64,000 nt of DNA from Lachnospiraceae bacterium (lineage in GTDB: Bacteria > Bacillota > Clostridia > Lachnospirales > Lachnospiraceae), in contig JALEKK010000004.1 of NCBI GenBank assembly GCA_022769005.1, positions 1 to 64,000 of the forward strand, given 5' to 3'. Position numbers and translations under genes: made by a program. The notes under the pieces were generated by a model. That model was not told the origin of the DNA and searched no databases. It saw nothing but the letters and a program-made list of their open reading frames with translations. This document shows positions 45,819 to 56,100 of this stretch, in pieces. Position 1 is the stretch's first letter. The number at the start of each line of letters is the position of its first letter.

Positions 45819-47606
45819 TTATTTCTTATTACCGTTTGGATTATTATCGGATTTATCGCCGGGTTTATTATCTGAGTTGTTATCAGAACTTTTATGGGAG
45901 CTGTTTTTGTCTCCGAACAAATCATCATCGAAAATGTCCGTTCTTTTCCTTGCATTTTCAAAGGATTTTACATCATCTCCGTCAACATCCGAATCGAAAA
46001 AGCTGTCCAGGACAATGTCGTCGGCTGTTTTATCATTCGCGTCGGACCGAACGGAAACTTCGTCAGAAATACTGCCTTCCGATGAAGCCGCGGGCAATGC
46101 TTCGGATATATTATTTTCATCGGTTTCGTTACCGACTTCGTCTGCTTTCTTCTTTTTCAGCTTTCCTTTTACAAATAGGAATACTTCATTTACAAGAGGA
46201 TCTTTGATGACAGCCAAACCTCCCAGGTAAAGAGCCGCGTATATTACGCCTCCGATAATTAACCTTACAATCGAAAAAGGTATGCCCCAATATTGTATAA
46301 AATATACGGGAACGGCAGCCGCAATTCCTAAAATAATGTACTTATACAGATAAATGGTTTTTTTAACATGTGCAAGAAGTTTTCTTGCAAAAAATATCTG
46401 AACAGCCAATACGGCAAATTCACATATAAGAGTTGAAAGTGCGGCTCCGGTTGCTCCGTATATCGGAATCCAGAAGAAGTTAAGTACAAAATCGACAACC
46501 GCACCGATTATTACGGAAATCAGTACGTATTTATCCTTGTTCAAAGGAGTAAGAACCTGAAGTCCTATAATATTGGTAAGTCCCAAAGCAACAACCGAGA
46601 GAGAAAGAAAGATTATACTTCCCACGGCTCCGTAATATCCCTGACCGGCAATGAATGTAATTATATCACCGGCCATTACCGATACAAAAACGGCAAGGGG
46701 CATGGATATGAAAGTTGCATAATTAAGTGCCTTTCCCATAAGCGAAAGGAATTTATCGGACTCTTTGTTCTTTACGTAATAAGACATTCTCGGGAGGAGT
46801 ACCGTACCGAGTGATGCAACAAAACTTGCGATTATGCTTTGTAATCGAATTGATGCATTATAAAAACCAACCTGTTCATATGTGCTCATGAAGCCCAGCA
46901 TGATGGTATCCAAATTAGTATATATGGATATGGCAATGCTCTGTGAAAACAGAAGCAATAAGGGCTTAATGTGTCGCCTCAGGTTATAATGTTTAAACGG
47001 CTTTAACGTAATAAATTTACGAATTCTTATGAAGTTAAGAACATAGGAGCCGACCTGTGATAACACCAAAGTGAGTGCATATATAATGTAATCTGAAGAT
47101 TGATGGACAAAGGCAAACATGAGACCGATGCTTATTAATTTAAAAATAAGAGATCGCACCGTAATATAGTCGTATTGTTCGACAGCTTTGTACAGCCACT
47201 CCATACCGAAAGCATTCATTACTATGGTCACGGAATAAATAAGCAAAAGTATTCTGTTTTCCGCAAGTGACGGTATCAAAAAGATTGACAGAATATATGC
47301 TCCGAGAACCAGCACAGACATTATAATATTAATAATAAAGATTTCATGCGCGGTTTTTGAGAGTTTTTCTTTATCATCTCTTACTCTTGCACATGCACGA
47401 ATGCCGTATGTAGGGACTCCTAATTGTGCAACCATTAAAAAGTATGCAGAATAGGATGCTACAAACGAAACTATACCGTTGGATGTAGCTCCGAGAACTA
47501 CAGATACATACGGAAATGTAATAAGAGGGAATATAAATCCGGACGCCGTAAGTATGAAGTTCATTAAAAAGTTATATTTAACTGAATGTACTTTTAATTT
47601 AGCCAA
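45819..47606 (-). CDS. Wzx-like polysaccharide flippase (MOP superfamily) with long acidic C-terminal tail
   Basis: This 595-residue protein has about 14 predicted membrane helices in residues 1-480, as in oligosaccharide flippases (start VKYNFLMNFILTASGFIFPL; central ALGLTNIIGLQVLTPLNKD). It should move an undecaprenyl-linked repeat unit outward. The start codon is TTG, preceded by CGGAG at about nine bases. After helix 14 comes a KKKK stretch and a tail of about 110 residues rich in Asp, Ser, Asn and Glu, ending in a low-complexity SDNNSDNKPGDKSDNN repeat. That tail is not part of the usual family, which is about 470-500 residues. Confidence 0.88.
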   Translation of the reverse strand: MAKLKVHSVKYNFLMNFILTASGFIFPLITFPYVSVVLGATSNGIVSFVASYSAYFLMVAQLGVPTYGIRACARVRDDKEKLSKTAHEIFIINIIMSVLVLGAYILSIFLIPSLAENRILLLIYSVTIVMNAFGMEWLYKAVEQYDYITVRSLIFKLISIGLMFAFVHQSSDYIIYALTLVLSQVGSYVLNFIRIRKFITLKPFKHYNLRRHIKPLLLLFSQSIAISIYTNLDTIMLGFMSTYEQVGFYNASIRLQSIIASFVASLGTVLLPRMSYYVKNKESDKFLSLMGKALNYATFISMPLAVFVSVMAGDIITFIAGQGYYGAVGSIIFLSLSVVALGLTNIIGLQVLTPLNKDKYVLISVIIGAVVDFVLNFFWIPIYGATGAALSTLICEFAVLAVQIFFARKLLAHVKKTIYLYKYIILGIAAAVPVYFIQYWGIPFSIVRLIIGGVIYAALYLGGLAVIKDPLVNEVFLFVKGKLKKKKADEVGNETDENNISEALPAASSEGSISDEVSVRSDANDKTADDIVLDSFFDSDVDGDDVKSFENARKRTDIFDDDLFGDKNSSHKSSDNNSDNKPGDKSDNNPNGNKK

Positions 47607-47632
47607 TTTAAGTCTCCGAGATCAAGTAATTT

Positions 47633-48598
47633 CTATTGAACGACAGTGAATATAAGACACATCGCGATAACAGCCTGAATTATGGCAAATCTGTTAACCA
47701 CATGGGTATCGGACCAGCCCAGGTTTTTTCTGAAGTGGTCGTGAATAGGAGTTCTTATGCCGGTCATTACAGGTCGTTTTAATATTCTTGTAAAAGTCAG
47801 TTTCGCAAGTCCGAGACCGCCGTCTACAATAAGAATAAAGGCAATCAGTAAAAACAGCACCGGATGTCCGAGTTTAATACAGGAAACGGCGAGTAAAAAT
47901 CCCAAGGCTCTCGACCCTGCATCACCCATAAGAATGGAGCTTGGACTTGAATTAAACCACATATATGCTCCCAATACGGCCAAAAGCATTACGAGCATAT
48001 GAGAAAAGTTGGCTGCAATGCCGTACTTGTGCATAATTGCAATAACGGTTCCGAATGCGATAATACATTGAGATCCGCACAGTCCGTCCACTCCGTCCGC
48101 ACAATTTGTTACATTTATACTTACAAAAACCAATATTACAATAAGGATTGCATATAAAACCGGATGAATATGCACCGTAACATTTATAAATGAAAGATTA
48201 AATGTGGATGGATTATATACCAGGTATGTTATGGCAAATATAACGGATATTCCAAGGTCAAGCATTGCCTTTTTTCTCTCACCCCATGAAACGGATGATG
48301 AATCGTCAAGGAATCCCGCAACCATTTCCGCGGTTAAAAGCAGCAGATATATTAATATTTCGGGGGTGAAGTCCACAAATAAAATAACGGCGCTGATAAA
48401 CGTAAGTATGAGTATTAACCCTGCGCCTCTTGCTTTGCCTTTTGATTTGGCGCCGTTAACGGCATATTCTCTTCCGGCATCTCTCGGAAGAAAACGCTTT
48501 GCGTTTCCGAATAAAAAAAATGCCGCAACAAATGACACGACAATACCCACAAAAATAACTATGCTTTGGTATTGTTCCGAAACGAGAAAAGCAAACAT
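47633..48598 (-). CDS. MraY-like phospho-N-acetylmuramoyl-pentapeptide transferase family protein
   Basis: This 321-residue protein has about ten membrane helices and the MraY/WecA catalytic motifs: GFLDDSSSVSWGERKK (about residues 91-106), NVTNCADGVDGL (about 158-169), GDAGSRALGF (about 222-231) and TPIHDHFRKNLGWSD (about 282-296). In standard MraY the last motif reads PIHHHF; here the middle His is Asp. It may be the cell's peptidoglycan MraY, or a paralogue making the lipid-linked precursor of another polymer, given the flippase gene 26 bases downstream. The start follows AAGAAGGG. Confidence 0.85.
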   Translation of the reverse strand: MFAFLVSEQYQSIVIFVGIVVSFVAAFFLFGNAKRFLPRDAGREYAVNGAKSKGKARGAGLILILTFISAVILFVDFTPEILIYLLLLTAEMVAGFLDDSSSVSWGERKKAMLDLGISVIFAITYLVYNPSTFNLSFINVTVHIHPVLYAILIVILVFVSINVTNCADGVDGLCGSQCIIAFGTVIAIMHKYGIAANFSHMLVMLLAVLGAYMWFNSSPSSILMGDAGSRALGFLLAVSCIKLGHPVLFLLIAFILIVDGGLGLAKLTFTRILKRPVMTGIRTPIHDHFRKNLGWSDTHVVNRFAIIQAVIAMCLIFTVVQ

Positions 48599-48793
48599 GT
48601 TTTATTCCCTTCTTTATAATATTTTAGTTTAAAATTATAACACAATTAAAATATATATTAAAGTTATGAAAGCACAATGAAATTCTTGAATATAAACATA
48701 AAAAGAGTTATATTTATTAAACATATTAATGGATAAATGTAATTATATTCATTATATATTGTGTTCATAAAATTTATTTGCGGGAGAAAATGG

Positions 48794-50182
48794 ATGGATT
48801 ATTCAATGGATAAAATTGTATCCCTGGCAAAGGCGAGAGGATTTGTATATCCGGGTTCGGAAATTTACGGCGGACTTGCCAATGCATGGGATTACGGCAA
48901 TCTTGGCGTTGAGCTTAAAAATAACATTAAGAGAGCTTGGTGGGATAAGTTCATCAGGCAATCAAGATATAATGTTGGTATTGACGCAGCTATTCTCATG
49001 AACCCAAGAACATGGGAAGCTTCCGGTCATATCGGAGGATTCTCCGATCCGCTTATGGACTGCAAAGAGTGTCATGAGCGTTTCAGAGCCGATAAGTTGA
49101 TTGAAGAGTGGGCTGAGGACAACAACTATGAGCTTACATCTTCGGTTGACGGATGGACAAAGGAAGCAATGAAAGAGTTTGTCGATGAACACGGGATAAA
49201 CTGTCCTTCATGCGGAGCGCACAATTTTACGGATATCAGACAGTTTAATCTTATGTTTAAAACATTCCAGGGCGTAACCGAAGATGCCAAAAATACGGTA
49301 TATCTCAGACCTGAGACTGCACAGGGAATCTTTGTTAACTTTAAGAATGTTGCAAGAACATCAAGAAAAAAACTTCCGTTCGGTATCGGTCAGATAGGTA
49401 AGTCGTTCAGAAATGAAATCACGCCGGGCAACTTTATTTTCAGAATAAGAGAATTTGAGCAAATGGAGCTTGAATTTTTCTGTAAGCCGGGAACGGACCT
49501 TGAGTGGTTTGAATACTGGAGAACATTCTGCTATAACTGGCTGGTTACTCTCGGTATCAAAGAAGAAGACATCAGAGCAAGAGATCACGATAAAGAAGAA
49601 TTATCATTCTATTCCAAAGCAACAACGGATCTTGAATTTAAATTCCCATTCGGATGGGGTGAGCTTTGGGGTATTGCGGACAGAACAGATTATGATTTAA
49701 AACAGCATCAGGAATTCAGCGGTCAGGATATGACATACTTTGACGATGAAACCGGCGAAAAGTACATCCCTTATGTCATTGAACCTTCACTTGGCGCAGA
49801 CAGAGTTACTCTTGCTTTTCTTTGTGCGGCATATGACGAAGAAGAGCTTGGAGAAGGCGATGTAAGGACGGTAATGCATTTCCATCCTGCAATTGCGCCG
49901 GTTAAAATCGGAATACTTCCATTGTCCAAAAAACTTAATGACAAAGCACTTGAGATTTACGATGAATTGTCTAAAAAATATAACTGTGAATTTGATGACA
50001 GAGGCAACATCGGAAAGAGATACAGAAGACAGGATGAGATCGGAACACCATTCTGTATCACCGTGGACTTCGAGACCGAAGAAGACGGAAAAGTCACTGT
50101 CAGAGACAGAGATACAATGGAACAGGTAAGAATAAATATTAGCGAGCTTAATAATTACTTCGACGGTAAATTTGAATTCTGA
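48794..50182 (+). CDS. glyS: Glycine-tRNA ligase, dimeric (archaeal/eukaryotic-like) type
   Basis: This 462-residue class II synthetase charges tRNA-Gly as a homodimer, unlike the two-subunit GlyQS. Motifs include [11 protein letters not shown] near the N terminus, the zinc-type cysteines DCKECHERF and CPSCGAHNF, motif 2 [19 protein letters not shown] and motif 3 GADRVTLAF. The ATG at 48794 lies six bases after GGGAGA and is preferred over 48761. It is divergent from the MraY-like gene across a 195-base AT-rich gap, in which no T-box was seen. Confidence 0.95.
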   Translation: MDYSMDKIVSLAKARGFVYPGSEIYGGLANAWDYGNLGVELKNNIKRAWWDKFIRQSRYNVGIDAAILMNPRTWEASGHIGGFSDPLMDCKECHERFRADKLIEEWAEDNNYELTSSVDGWTKEAMKEFVDEHGINCPSCGAHNFTDIRQFNLMFKTFQGVTEDAKNTVYLRPETAQGIFVNFKNVARTSRKKLPFGIGQIGKSFRNEITPGNFIFRIREFEQMELEFFCKPGTDLEWFEYWRTFCYNWLVTLGIKEEDIRARDHDKEELSFYSKATTDLEFKFPFGWGELWGIADRTDYDLKQHQEFSGQDMTYFDDETGEKYIPYVIEPSLGADRVTLAFLCAAYDEEELGEGDVRTVMHFHPAIAPVKIGILPLSKKLNDKALEIYDELSKKYNCEFDDRGNIGKRYRRQDEIGTPFCITVDFETEEDGKVTVRDRDTMEQVRINISELNNYFDGKFEF

Positions 50183-50207
50183 TTACTAAAAATACATAGA
50201 TCAAGTA

Positions 50208-50237
50208 AGATTAAGAGCCAATATTGGCTCTTAATCT
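50208..50237. terminator. Perfect 30-base palindrome after glyS
   Basis: Positions 50208-50237 read the same on both strands (arm AGATTAAGAGCCAAT). As RNA it can form a 12-bp stem with an AATATT loop. There is no T run after it, only CTCATCTATAGGGAG, so it is an imperfect terminator candidate between glyS and the 50256 gene, and it could also be a binding site. Confidence 0.5.
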
Positions 50238-50255
50238 CATCTATAGGGAGATTTT

Positions 50256-51818
50256 ATGATTTGTCCTAATTGCGGCTGGGAGCATATGGGTAAAAAATGT
50301 CCGTATTGCGACGGATACTATATGCGTATTGATACAAAAAAAGAAAGAGAACACAAAGATCACTATGAACTGTGCTTTACGGAACATTCAGACAGAAAAA
50401 GACATGAAGAAGACGAAGACGAAATAAAAAGAGAAAAGTACGGAAAAGGCATGTCGTACGGAAAAAGCGTATCGACTAAATTTCATAAGGTAAAAAAAGA
50501 TTTTCTGAAAAAAGCCGTACTTTGTTTTGATATTTCCGCAGCGGCTGTTATTTCCGTTGTGATAATCGTGGACAGGGTTCACGAAATGAATGACCATGAT
50601 TTATATATTTACAGAGACGCAGGAATATATAAATATGACAAAGGTGATTTTAAAGAAGAACAAAGTACCGGTGATACTGTATTTAACATAAATAAAAACT
50701 TATTTACGGAAACAGACGGCACATACGTATCGGATGGGGAAGTAATGCAGAAAGTGTCATCTGATAACGGCAATTATATAGCCGTTGTAAGTTCAACGGG
50801 TGATGAAATAAACGGCAGTGTATATAAAGTAACCGCACTGTACGGAGAAAATAAAACGGAATCGAAAACCCTGACCGAATCAGATAAAATGATTGAGATA
50901 AGAGATGTCACGGACAGCGGAGACGTTATTTTTACGGAAACGGACGTTCAGGATGAAGGTTTAAAAACAGGCGATACATCTTTGTATTTATATGATAAAT
51001 ATGAGGATGATTCAGACGGAAATGTATCCATGATAGAACCTTCCGTAAGCAAGACTTATGTATACGGAGAACAGAATAAAATAATATTATTGAACAATTC
51101 AAAGGAACTTTATACATATGATTATTCTTCTTCCGATAAAACATTGATAGCAAAAGACGTAGCTTCGGTTAACGTAGAGTCAAATGAAGAGGACGGTGAA
51201 CTGATATACAGTCAATATCTGGTTAATAACAATAAATATGCAGATAAGTTTATCTACAAGGACGGCAGCGGAGTTCATTTATATGACACATCGTCAAATA
51301 CCGATACATTTGTTGCACAGTTAGAGGACAGTGTTAAGTCTTACATATATGACTCTAAAAATCATGCAATATATGCCGTTGCCAATTCAGGTTTAAAAAG
51401 AGCATATTACGATGCGGCGTTAAAAAGTTTTGAAGATATAGACAGTCTTGACAGCTCCGGTGATTATTTATGGGACGATAAGAAAGATACTCTTATTTAT
51501 GTCAATGACAACAACGAACTCAAGGCAATTAAAGGATCGGAAACAAAGATTCTCGCTTCGGGAGTGGATAACGGAACTCTTCTTAATGTGCAAAATGACA
51601 GCGGATTCGTATATAAAATAGGCAGCGGTCTGTATTATTCCGGTAATTCGAATAAGTCGGGAGAAAAGGTTGCCGATGTTTCCGAATATCTGACCGAAAT
51701 TTGCAAAAAGGACGGCAATTTAATATACATAGACAAGAAAAAAATATATAGTATAGATGTCATAGATAAAACTTCTGAAACGAAAGGAACAGCGGACGAT
51801 TTTTGGATCGCAGGGTAA
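50256..51818 (+). CDS. Zinc-ribbon, single-pass membrane protein with large extracellular repeat domain
   Basis: This 520-residue protein is of unknown function. Residues 1-22 form a zinc ribbon (MICPNCGWEHMGKKCPYCDG, with two CPxC knuckles). A highly charged Lys/Glu/His region runs to about residue 85, and one membrane helix is at about 90-108 (CFDISAAAVISVVIIVD). The remaining 410 residues are rich in Asp, Ser, Tyr and Thr and show repeating strands such as YIYRDAGIYKYDKG, LYLYDKYEDD and LYTYDYSSSD. They resemble a beta-propeller-like fold outside the cell. GGGAG precedes the ATG. It lies between glyS and rarA. Confidence 0.6.
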   Translation: MICPNCGWEHMGKKCPYCDGYYMRIDTKKEREHKDHYELCFTEHSDRKRHEEDEDEIKREKYGKGMSYGKSVSTKFHKVKKDFLKKAVLCFDISAAAVISVVIIVDRVHEMNDHDLYIYRDAGIYKYDKGDFKEEQSTGDTVFNINKNLFTETDGTYVSDGEVMQKVSSDNGNYIAVVSSTGDEINGSVYKVTALYGENKTESKTLTESDKMIEIRDVTDSGDVIFTETDVQDEGLKTGDTSLYLYDKYEDDSDGNVSMIEPSVSKTYVYGEQNKIILLNNSKELYTYDYSSSDKTLIAKDVASVNVESNEEDGELIYSQYLVNNNKYADKFIYKDGSGVHLYDTSSNTDTFVAQLEDSVKSYIYDSKNHAIYAVANSGLKRAYYDAALKSFEDIDSLDSSGDYLWDDKKDTLIYVNDNNELKAIKGSETKILASGVDNGTLLNVQNDSGFVYKIGSGLYYSGNSNKSGEKVADVSEYLTEICKKDGNLIYIDKKKIYSIDVIDKTSETKGTADDFWIAG

Positions 51819-51853
51819 TATCGGTGTACCGCAAGTGATCAATCGGTAAGAAT

Positions 51854-53179
51854 ATGGATATATACGACCTACTAAGAGAAAAAAATAAAAATGAAATGTC
51901 GCCTCTTGCAGACAGAATGAGACCGGAGTCCATAGATGAGATTATCGGACAAAAGGATATATTATCTCCCGGGAAGCTCCTTTACAGAGCCATAAAAGCC
52001 GATAAGTTGAGCTCACTTATATTCTGGGGGCCTCCAGGTACAGGCAAGACATCAATAGCTCATGTGATAGCAATGACCAGCAAATCGGAATTTAAAAAGT
52101 TAAACGCGGTTTCTTCCGGGAAAAAGGACATGGAAGATATTGTTTCCGATGCGGAAAAGACATTTGCCATGTACGGACGAAAGACAATTTTATTTGTGGA
52201 TGAGATACACAGATTCAACAAGGGACAGCAGGATTTTTTACTTCCGTATGTGGAAAACGGAACGATTATTTTAATAGGTGCAACAACGGAAAATCCGTAT
52301 TTTGAAGTTAACGGCGCGCTTATTTCGAGATCGCTTTTGTTTGAACTGAAACCGTTGGATTCAAATGATATAAAAGAGCTGCTGTTGCGGGTAATATCCG
52401 ATTCCAAAAAGGGATTGGGCGATTTCAATGTCCATATTGAAGATAATGCGTTGGAATTTTTATCCGAATATTCAAACGGAGATGCCAGAACGGCTTTAAA
52501 TGCCATAGAGTTAGCGGTTCTTACCACAAAGCCCGACAGGGACGGAAATGTTAATATTGATTTAAGCACGGCGGAAGAATGTATACAAAAAAGATCTCTC
52601 AGTTATGACAAGGACGGAGATAACCATTATGACACCGTATCCGCATTTATAAAAAGCATGAGAGGCTCCGACCCGGACGCAGCCGTATTTTATCTGGCTA
52701 AAATGCTTGAATCGGGTGAGGATATAAAGTTTATCGCAAGAAGAATAATCATATGTGCTTCCGAGGATGTGGGCAATGCGGACCCGCAGGCTCTTATTCT
52801 TGCCGTTAACGCATCGCTTGCCGTTGAAAGGGTAGGAATGCCGGAAGCAAGAATAATATTGTCACAGGCAGCGATTTATGTGGCTTGTGCACCTAAAAGC
52901 AATGCTTCATATATGGCAATCGAAAAGGCGCTTAAACTTGTAAAAACAAAGGGTACGGCTGATGTTCCGCCGCATCTTAAGGATTCCCATTACGGCGGAG
53001 CGAAAGAACTCGGTCACGGAGTCGGATATAAATATTCTCATTCATATCCGAATCACTATGTTAAACAACAATACTTGCCGGACGAATTTAAAAACGAAAA
53101 ATTCTATATACCTGACGGTCAGGGATATGAGAAAAATATAGGCGAATATCTGAGATCTTTGGAGGGCAATAATGAATAA
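51854..53179 (+). CDS. rarA: Replication-associated recombination protein A (RarA/MgsA, AAA+ ATPase)
   Basis: This 441-residue ATPase acts at stalled replication forks. It has Walker A WGPPGTGKTS (about residues 56-65), Walker B ILFVDEIHRFNKGQQD (about 113-128), sensor 1 GATTENP and arginine finger region ALISRSLLFEL. A C-terminal tetramerisation domain follows, with HYGGAKELGHGVGYKYSH near the end. It overlaps the start of the 53172 gene by eight bases, so those two genes are translated from one message. Such overlap with an unknown gene is of interest for the latter's role. Confidence 0.94.
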   Translation: MDIYDLLREKNKNEMSPLADRMRPESIDEIIGQKDILSPGKLLYRAIKADKLSSLIFWGPPGTGKTSIAHVIAMTSKSEFKKLNAVSSGKKDMEDIVSDAEKTFAMYGRKTILFVDEIHRFNKGQQDFLLPYVENGTIILIGATTENPYFEVNGALISRSLLFELKPLDSNDIKELLLRVISDSKKGLGDFNVHIEDNALEFLSEYSNGDARTALNAIELAVLTTKPDRDGNVNIDLSTAEECIQKRSLSYDKDGDNHYDTVSAFIKSMRGSDPDAAVFYLAKMLESGEDIKFIARRIIICASEDVGNADPQALILAVNASLAVERVGMPEARIILSQAAIYVACAPKSNASYMAIEKALKLVKTKGTADVPPHLKDSHYGGAKELGHGVGYKYSHSYPNHYVKQQYLPDEFKNEKFYIPDGQGYEKNIGEYLRSLEGNNE

Positions 53180-56100
53180 GTATTTAAACAGGCTTAGTAA
53201 AGGCGAATTTGATCTGGATATTCCTAAGATTGTATCCTGCGACGGCAAGATCGACAGATCTGTGGTTGCGGGAGATACAATAAGAGACAGCATAACAATT
53301 TCCGCGGACGGAGATATAAACGGTCTGATTGAGAGCACCAACAAAGCGGTAATACCCAAAGAAGACTCTTTTGCGGGTAAAGACTGTATCATAGAATTTC
53401 GTGTCGATGCTTCTCATTCAAAACCGGGAGAAACCATAGAAGGAAAATTCATTGCATATACAAATGCAGGTAAGGCTGAAATAAAATATAATTTTAATGT
53501 AATAAGAAAAACCGTTGAGACACCGGCCGGTATCATCGAAGACATCAATACATTTGCGGATGTTTACGATAAAGACCGGGACGCAGCGGTTCATCTTTTC
53601 ATGTCCGATGACTTTGAAAATGTCGTATTACATTCTGATTCAGAGGATACGGCTCTGTACAGAGAGTTCAGAAAGCAGAGCAACGTTAATACGGCCATAA
53701 GAAGCCTGCTCTCCGCAAAGGGTATAAGATATAATGTTAACGAGAAGGACAGCGAACCGAAAATCGCCTATCGAAAAAAAGAGGAAGTTATAAAAACATT
53801 TTCATCCGCATGGAGAAAAAAAGAGCAGGAAGTAGAACGGTTATATCTTGATTTCAGGACAAAAATAAAGGATTTCAACGGGTTTATTTCAGAGTCCAAA
53901 GCCGTACTTGAAGACGGCGAATTGGAAAAGCTGTATAACAATTCGGAGGAGCAGGACAGACTGTATATAGAATACCAAATGACAAAAGCAATGCTTTACG
54001 CCCTTAACGGAGAGGGCGGAGCGGCTCAGAATATTATTACTTCCAATGAAGAACTTTTGAAAATCGAAAAGGAAAAGAAATCACCTGCATATTTTACGGC
54101 TATTTTTATTTATTCATTGATAAATGATTCAAAGGAAGTAAGGGATACGGTATTTAACGAATTCAATTATGTTTTAAACGGCATCGACCGAACTCCGTGG
54201 CAGGTATTGTATTACGAATACCAATTAGATGAAAAAAGAAACGATAACGGAAGTATGTGGCTTGCAAGATTTAAGGATGCATATTCCGATGGATGTACAT
54301 CACCGATTATTTACATCGAAGCCATCCAAATTCTGAACAGACAGCCGGTTCTTCTCAGAATGCTTAACAGCTTTGAAATTCAGGTGCTTAATTATGCATT
54401 CAGGTATGACCTTTTGGAATCGAAACTTGTTGAAAGGTTTATGAGTGTTATTCACGAAGACGGCAGGGCAAGTGATGAGGTAATTAATTTTCTGATAAGA
54501 GAATATGACCGAATTGAAAAAGAGATATCTGCGGAAAACAGTAAAGAAAATGCCGAAAAAGAAGCAGATTTGTCAAAATCGGAAAGACTTTCGAAATTGA
54601 AAGATTCGGTAATCACCGCTCTGGCTACCAAGCTGATAAGAGCCGGAAAAGTAGGTGAAAAATATGTCCCTTACTATGCAAAGGCCATAGAAAGCGGGCA
54701 CAACATAACGTTGCTGTATGAATATTATCTTATGAGTCATGATTTCAACAAGGAAGTTGTATTTCCTGAAGTTGTGCTCAGATATTTTGTATTTGAAAGC
54801 AGAATAGATTACCATACGAAAGCGTTTTTGTATGCAAATGTATTAAGAGACCGGGAAAATATAGCCGACATATTCCATGATTATGAAGTGCAGATAAAGA
54901 TATTTGCAAAAACACAATTAAAAGAGATGCATATTGATAAGAATCTCAAATATATATACGAATGGATATGGAACGACACCCTTACAACAGATGAATCCAC
55001 GGCGCTTTCGGCGTTTAAGCTGCAAAACATGTGGGAGATTACCGTGGACAGTGACGATATTGCATATTTGTACATTAAAAACAAAGAATTCACGGAGTGG
55101 AAGAAAGTTCCTTTCAGAGACAAAAGTGCTTTTGTATGTGTCATAACGGAAGGATCCTCTTTCGATGATGAAGCAATGTGCTTTATTGAAGATATGCATG
55201 GAAACCGTCTTGCCATAAATGAAGTTAAGTATGAGGTTCACAGGGGACTGAATATAAAAATGTTACAGCATACGGCGGCTTCATGTGCCTCGGAACCGAT
55301 GTATCTTTTATACAGATATATGCAGGATAAAGTATCCGAAGACGGAGACGGAGGGCTTGCCTTTGCCAAGACCCTTCTCCTGAGAGGAGGACTCACCGAT
55401 GAATTTGAATCTGAATTGAAGTCTCTTATACGAAAAAACGGGGTAGGAATTCCTGAGCATTACAATGAGGCGGCTGAAGAATTAAATGCGGAACTTGAGC
55501 TTAAGAAAAAGGAAGAACTGCTTTCAAAACTGTTATATGCAAAGTGTCCATACAGGGAAACGGAAAAGCTGTTTAAGGAATTAACCGATGCAGGCATAAG
55601 AGGCCTGGTAATAGATGCATATATTTCATATCAGTCATTTGTATATTTTGTAAAAAACGAGTTGTGTGACACATATGTATTTAATTTTATAGGAAATGCT
55701 CTGAAACAGAATAAAAATCTTCTTATGATTGAGAAACTGGCATTCCTTAAATATGCGGGAACCAAAGACGCAGCTCCGCTGGATAAGGAATTGGTGCCGG
55801 TTTGCAATAATATTACGGATGAGTGCGTAATGAAGAGATATTACTTTAATTTCCTGAAAAATCTTCAGGATTGTCTGAACACGCCTCAGGTGTTGTTTGA
55901 TAAAATAATTATTGAATATCACGGAAGTATTGCAAGCAATGTCTTGATAAACGGTGAGATTAATATGCAGGAAACCGTTTACGGAATATTTATTTATCCT
56001 TTGGTTATTTTCGCGGAAGAGAGTTTTGAATACAGAATAGTCGAGCATACCGTTAACGGTAACAGAAGGAAGTATACTTCTTCGATTGAAATGCACAGAG

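Noticed and set aside
45770-46230. Two overlapping + strand open frames over the flippase tail
   Set aside because: They arise from the reverse complement of a low-complexity acidic region and have no ribosome-binding site.
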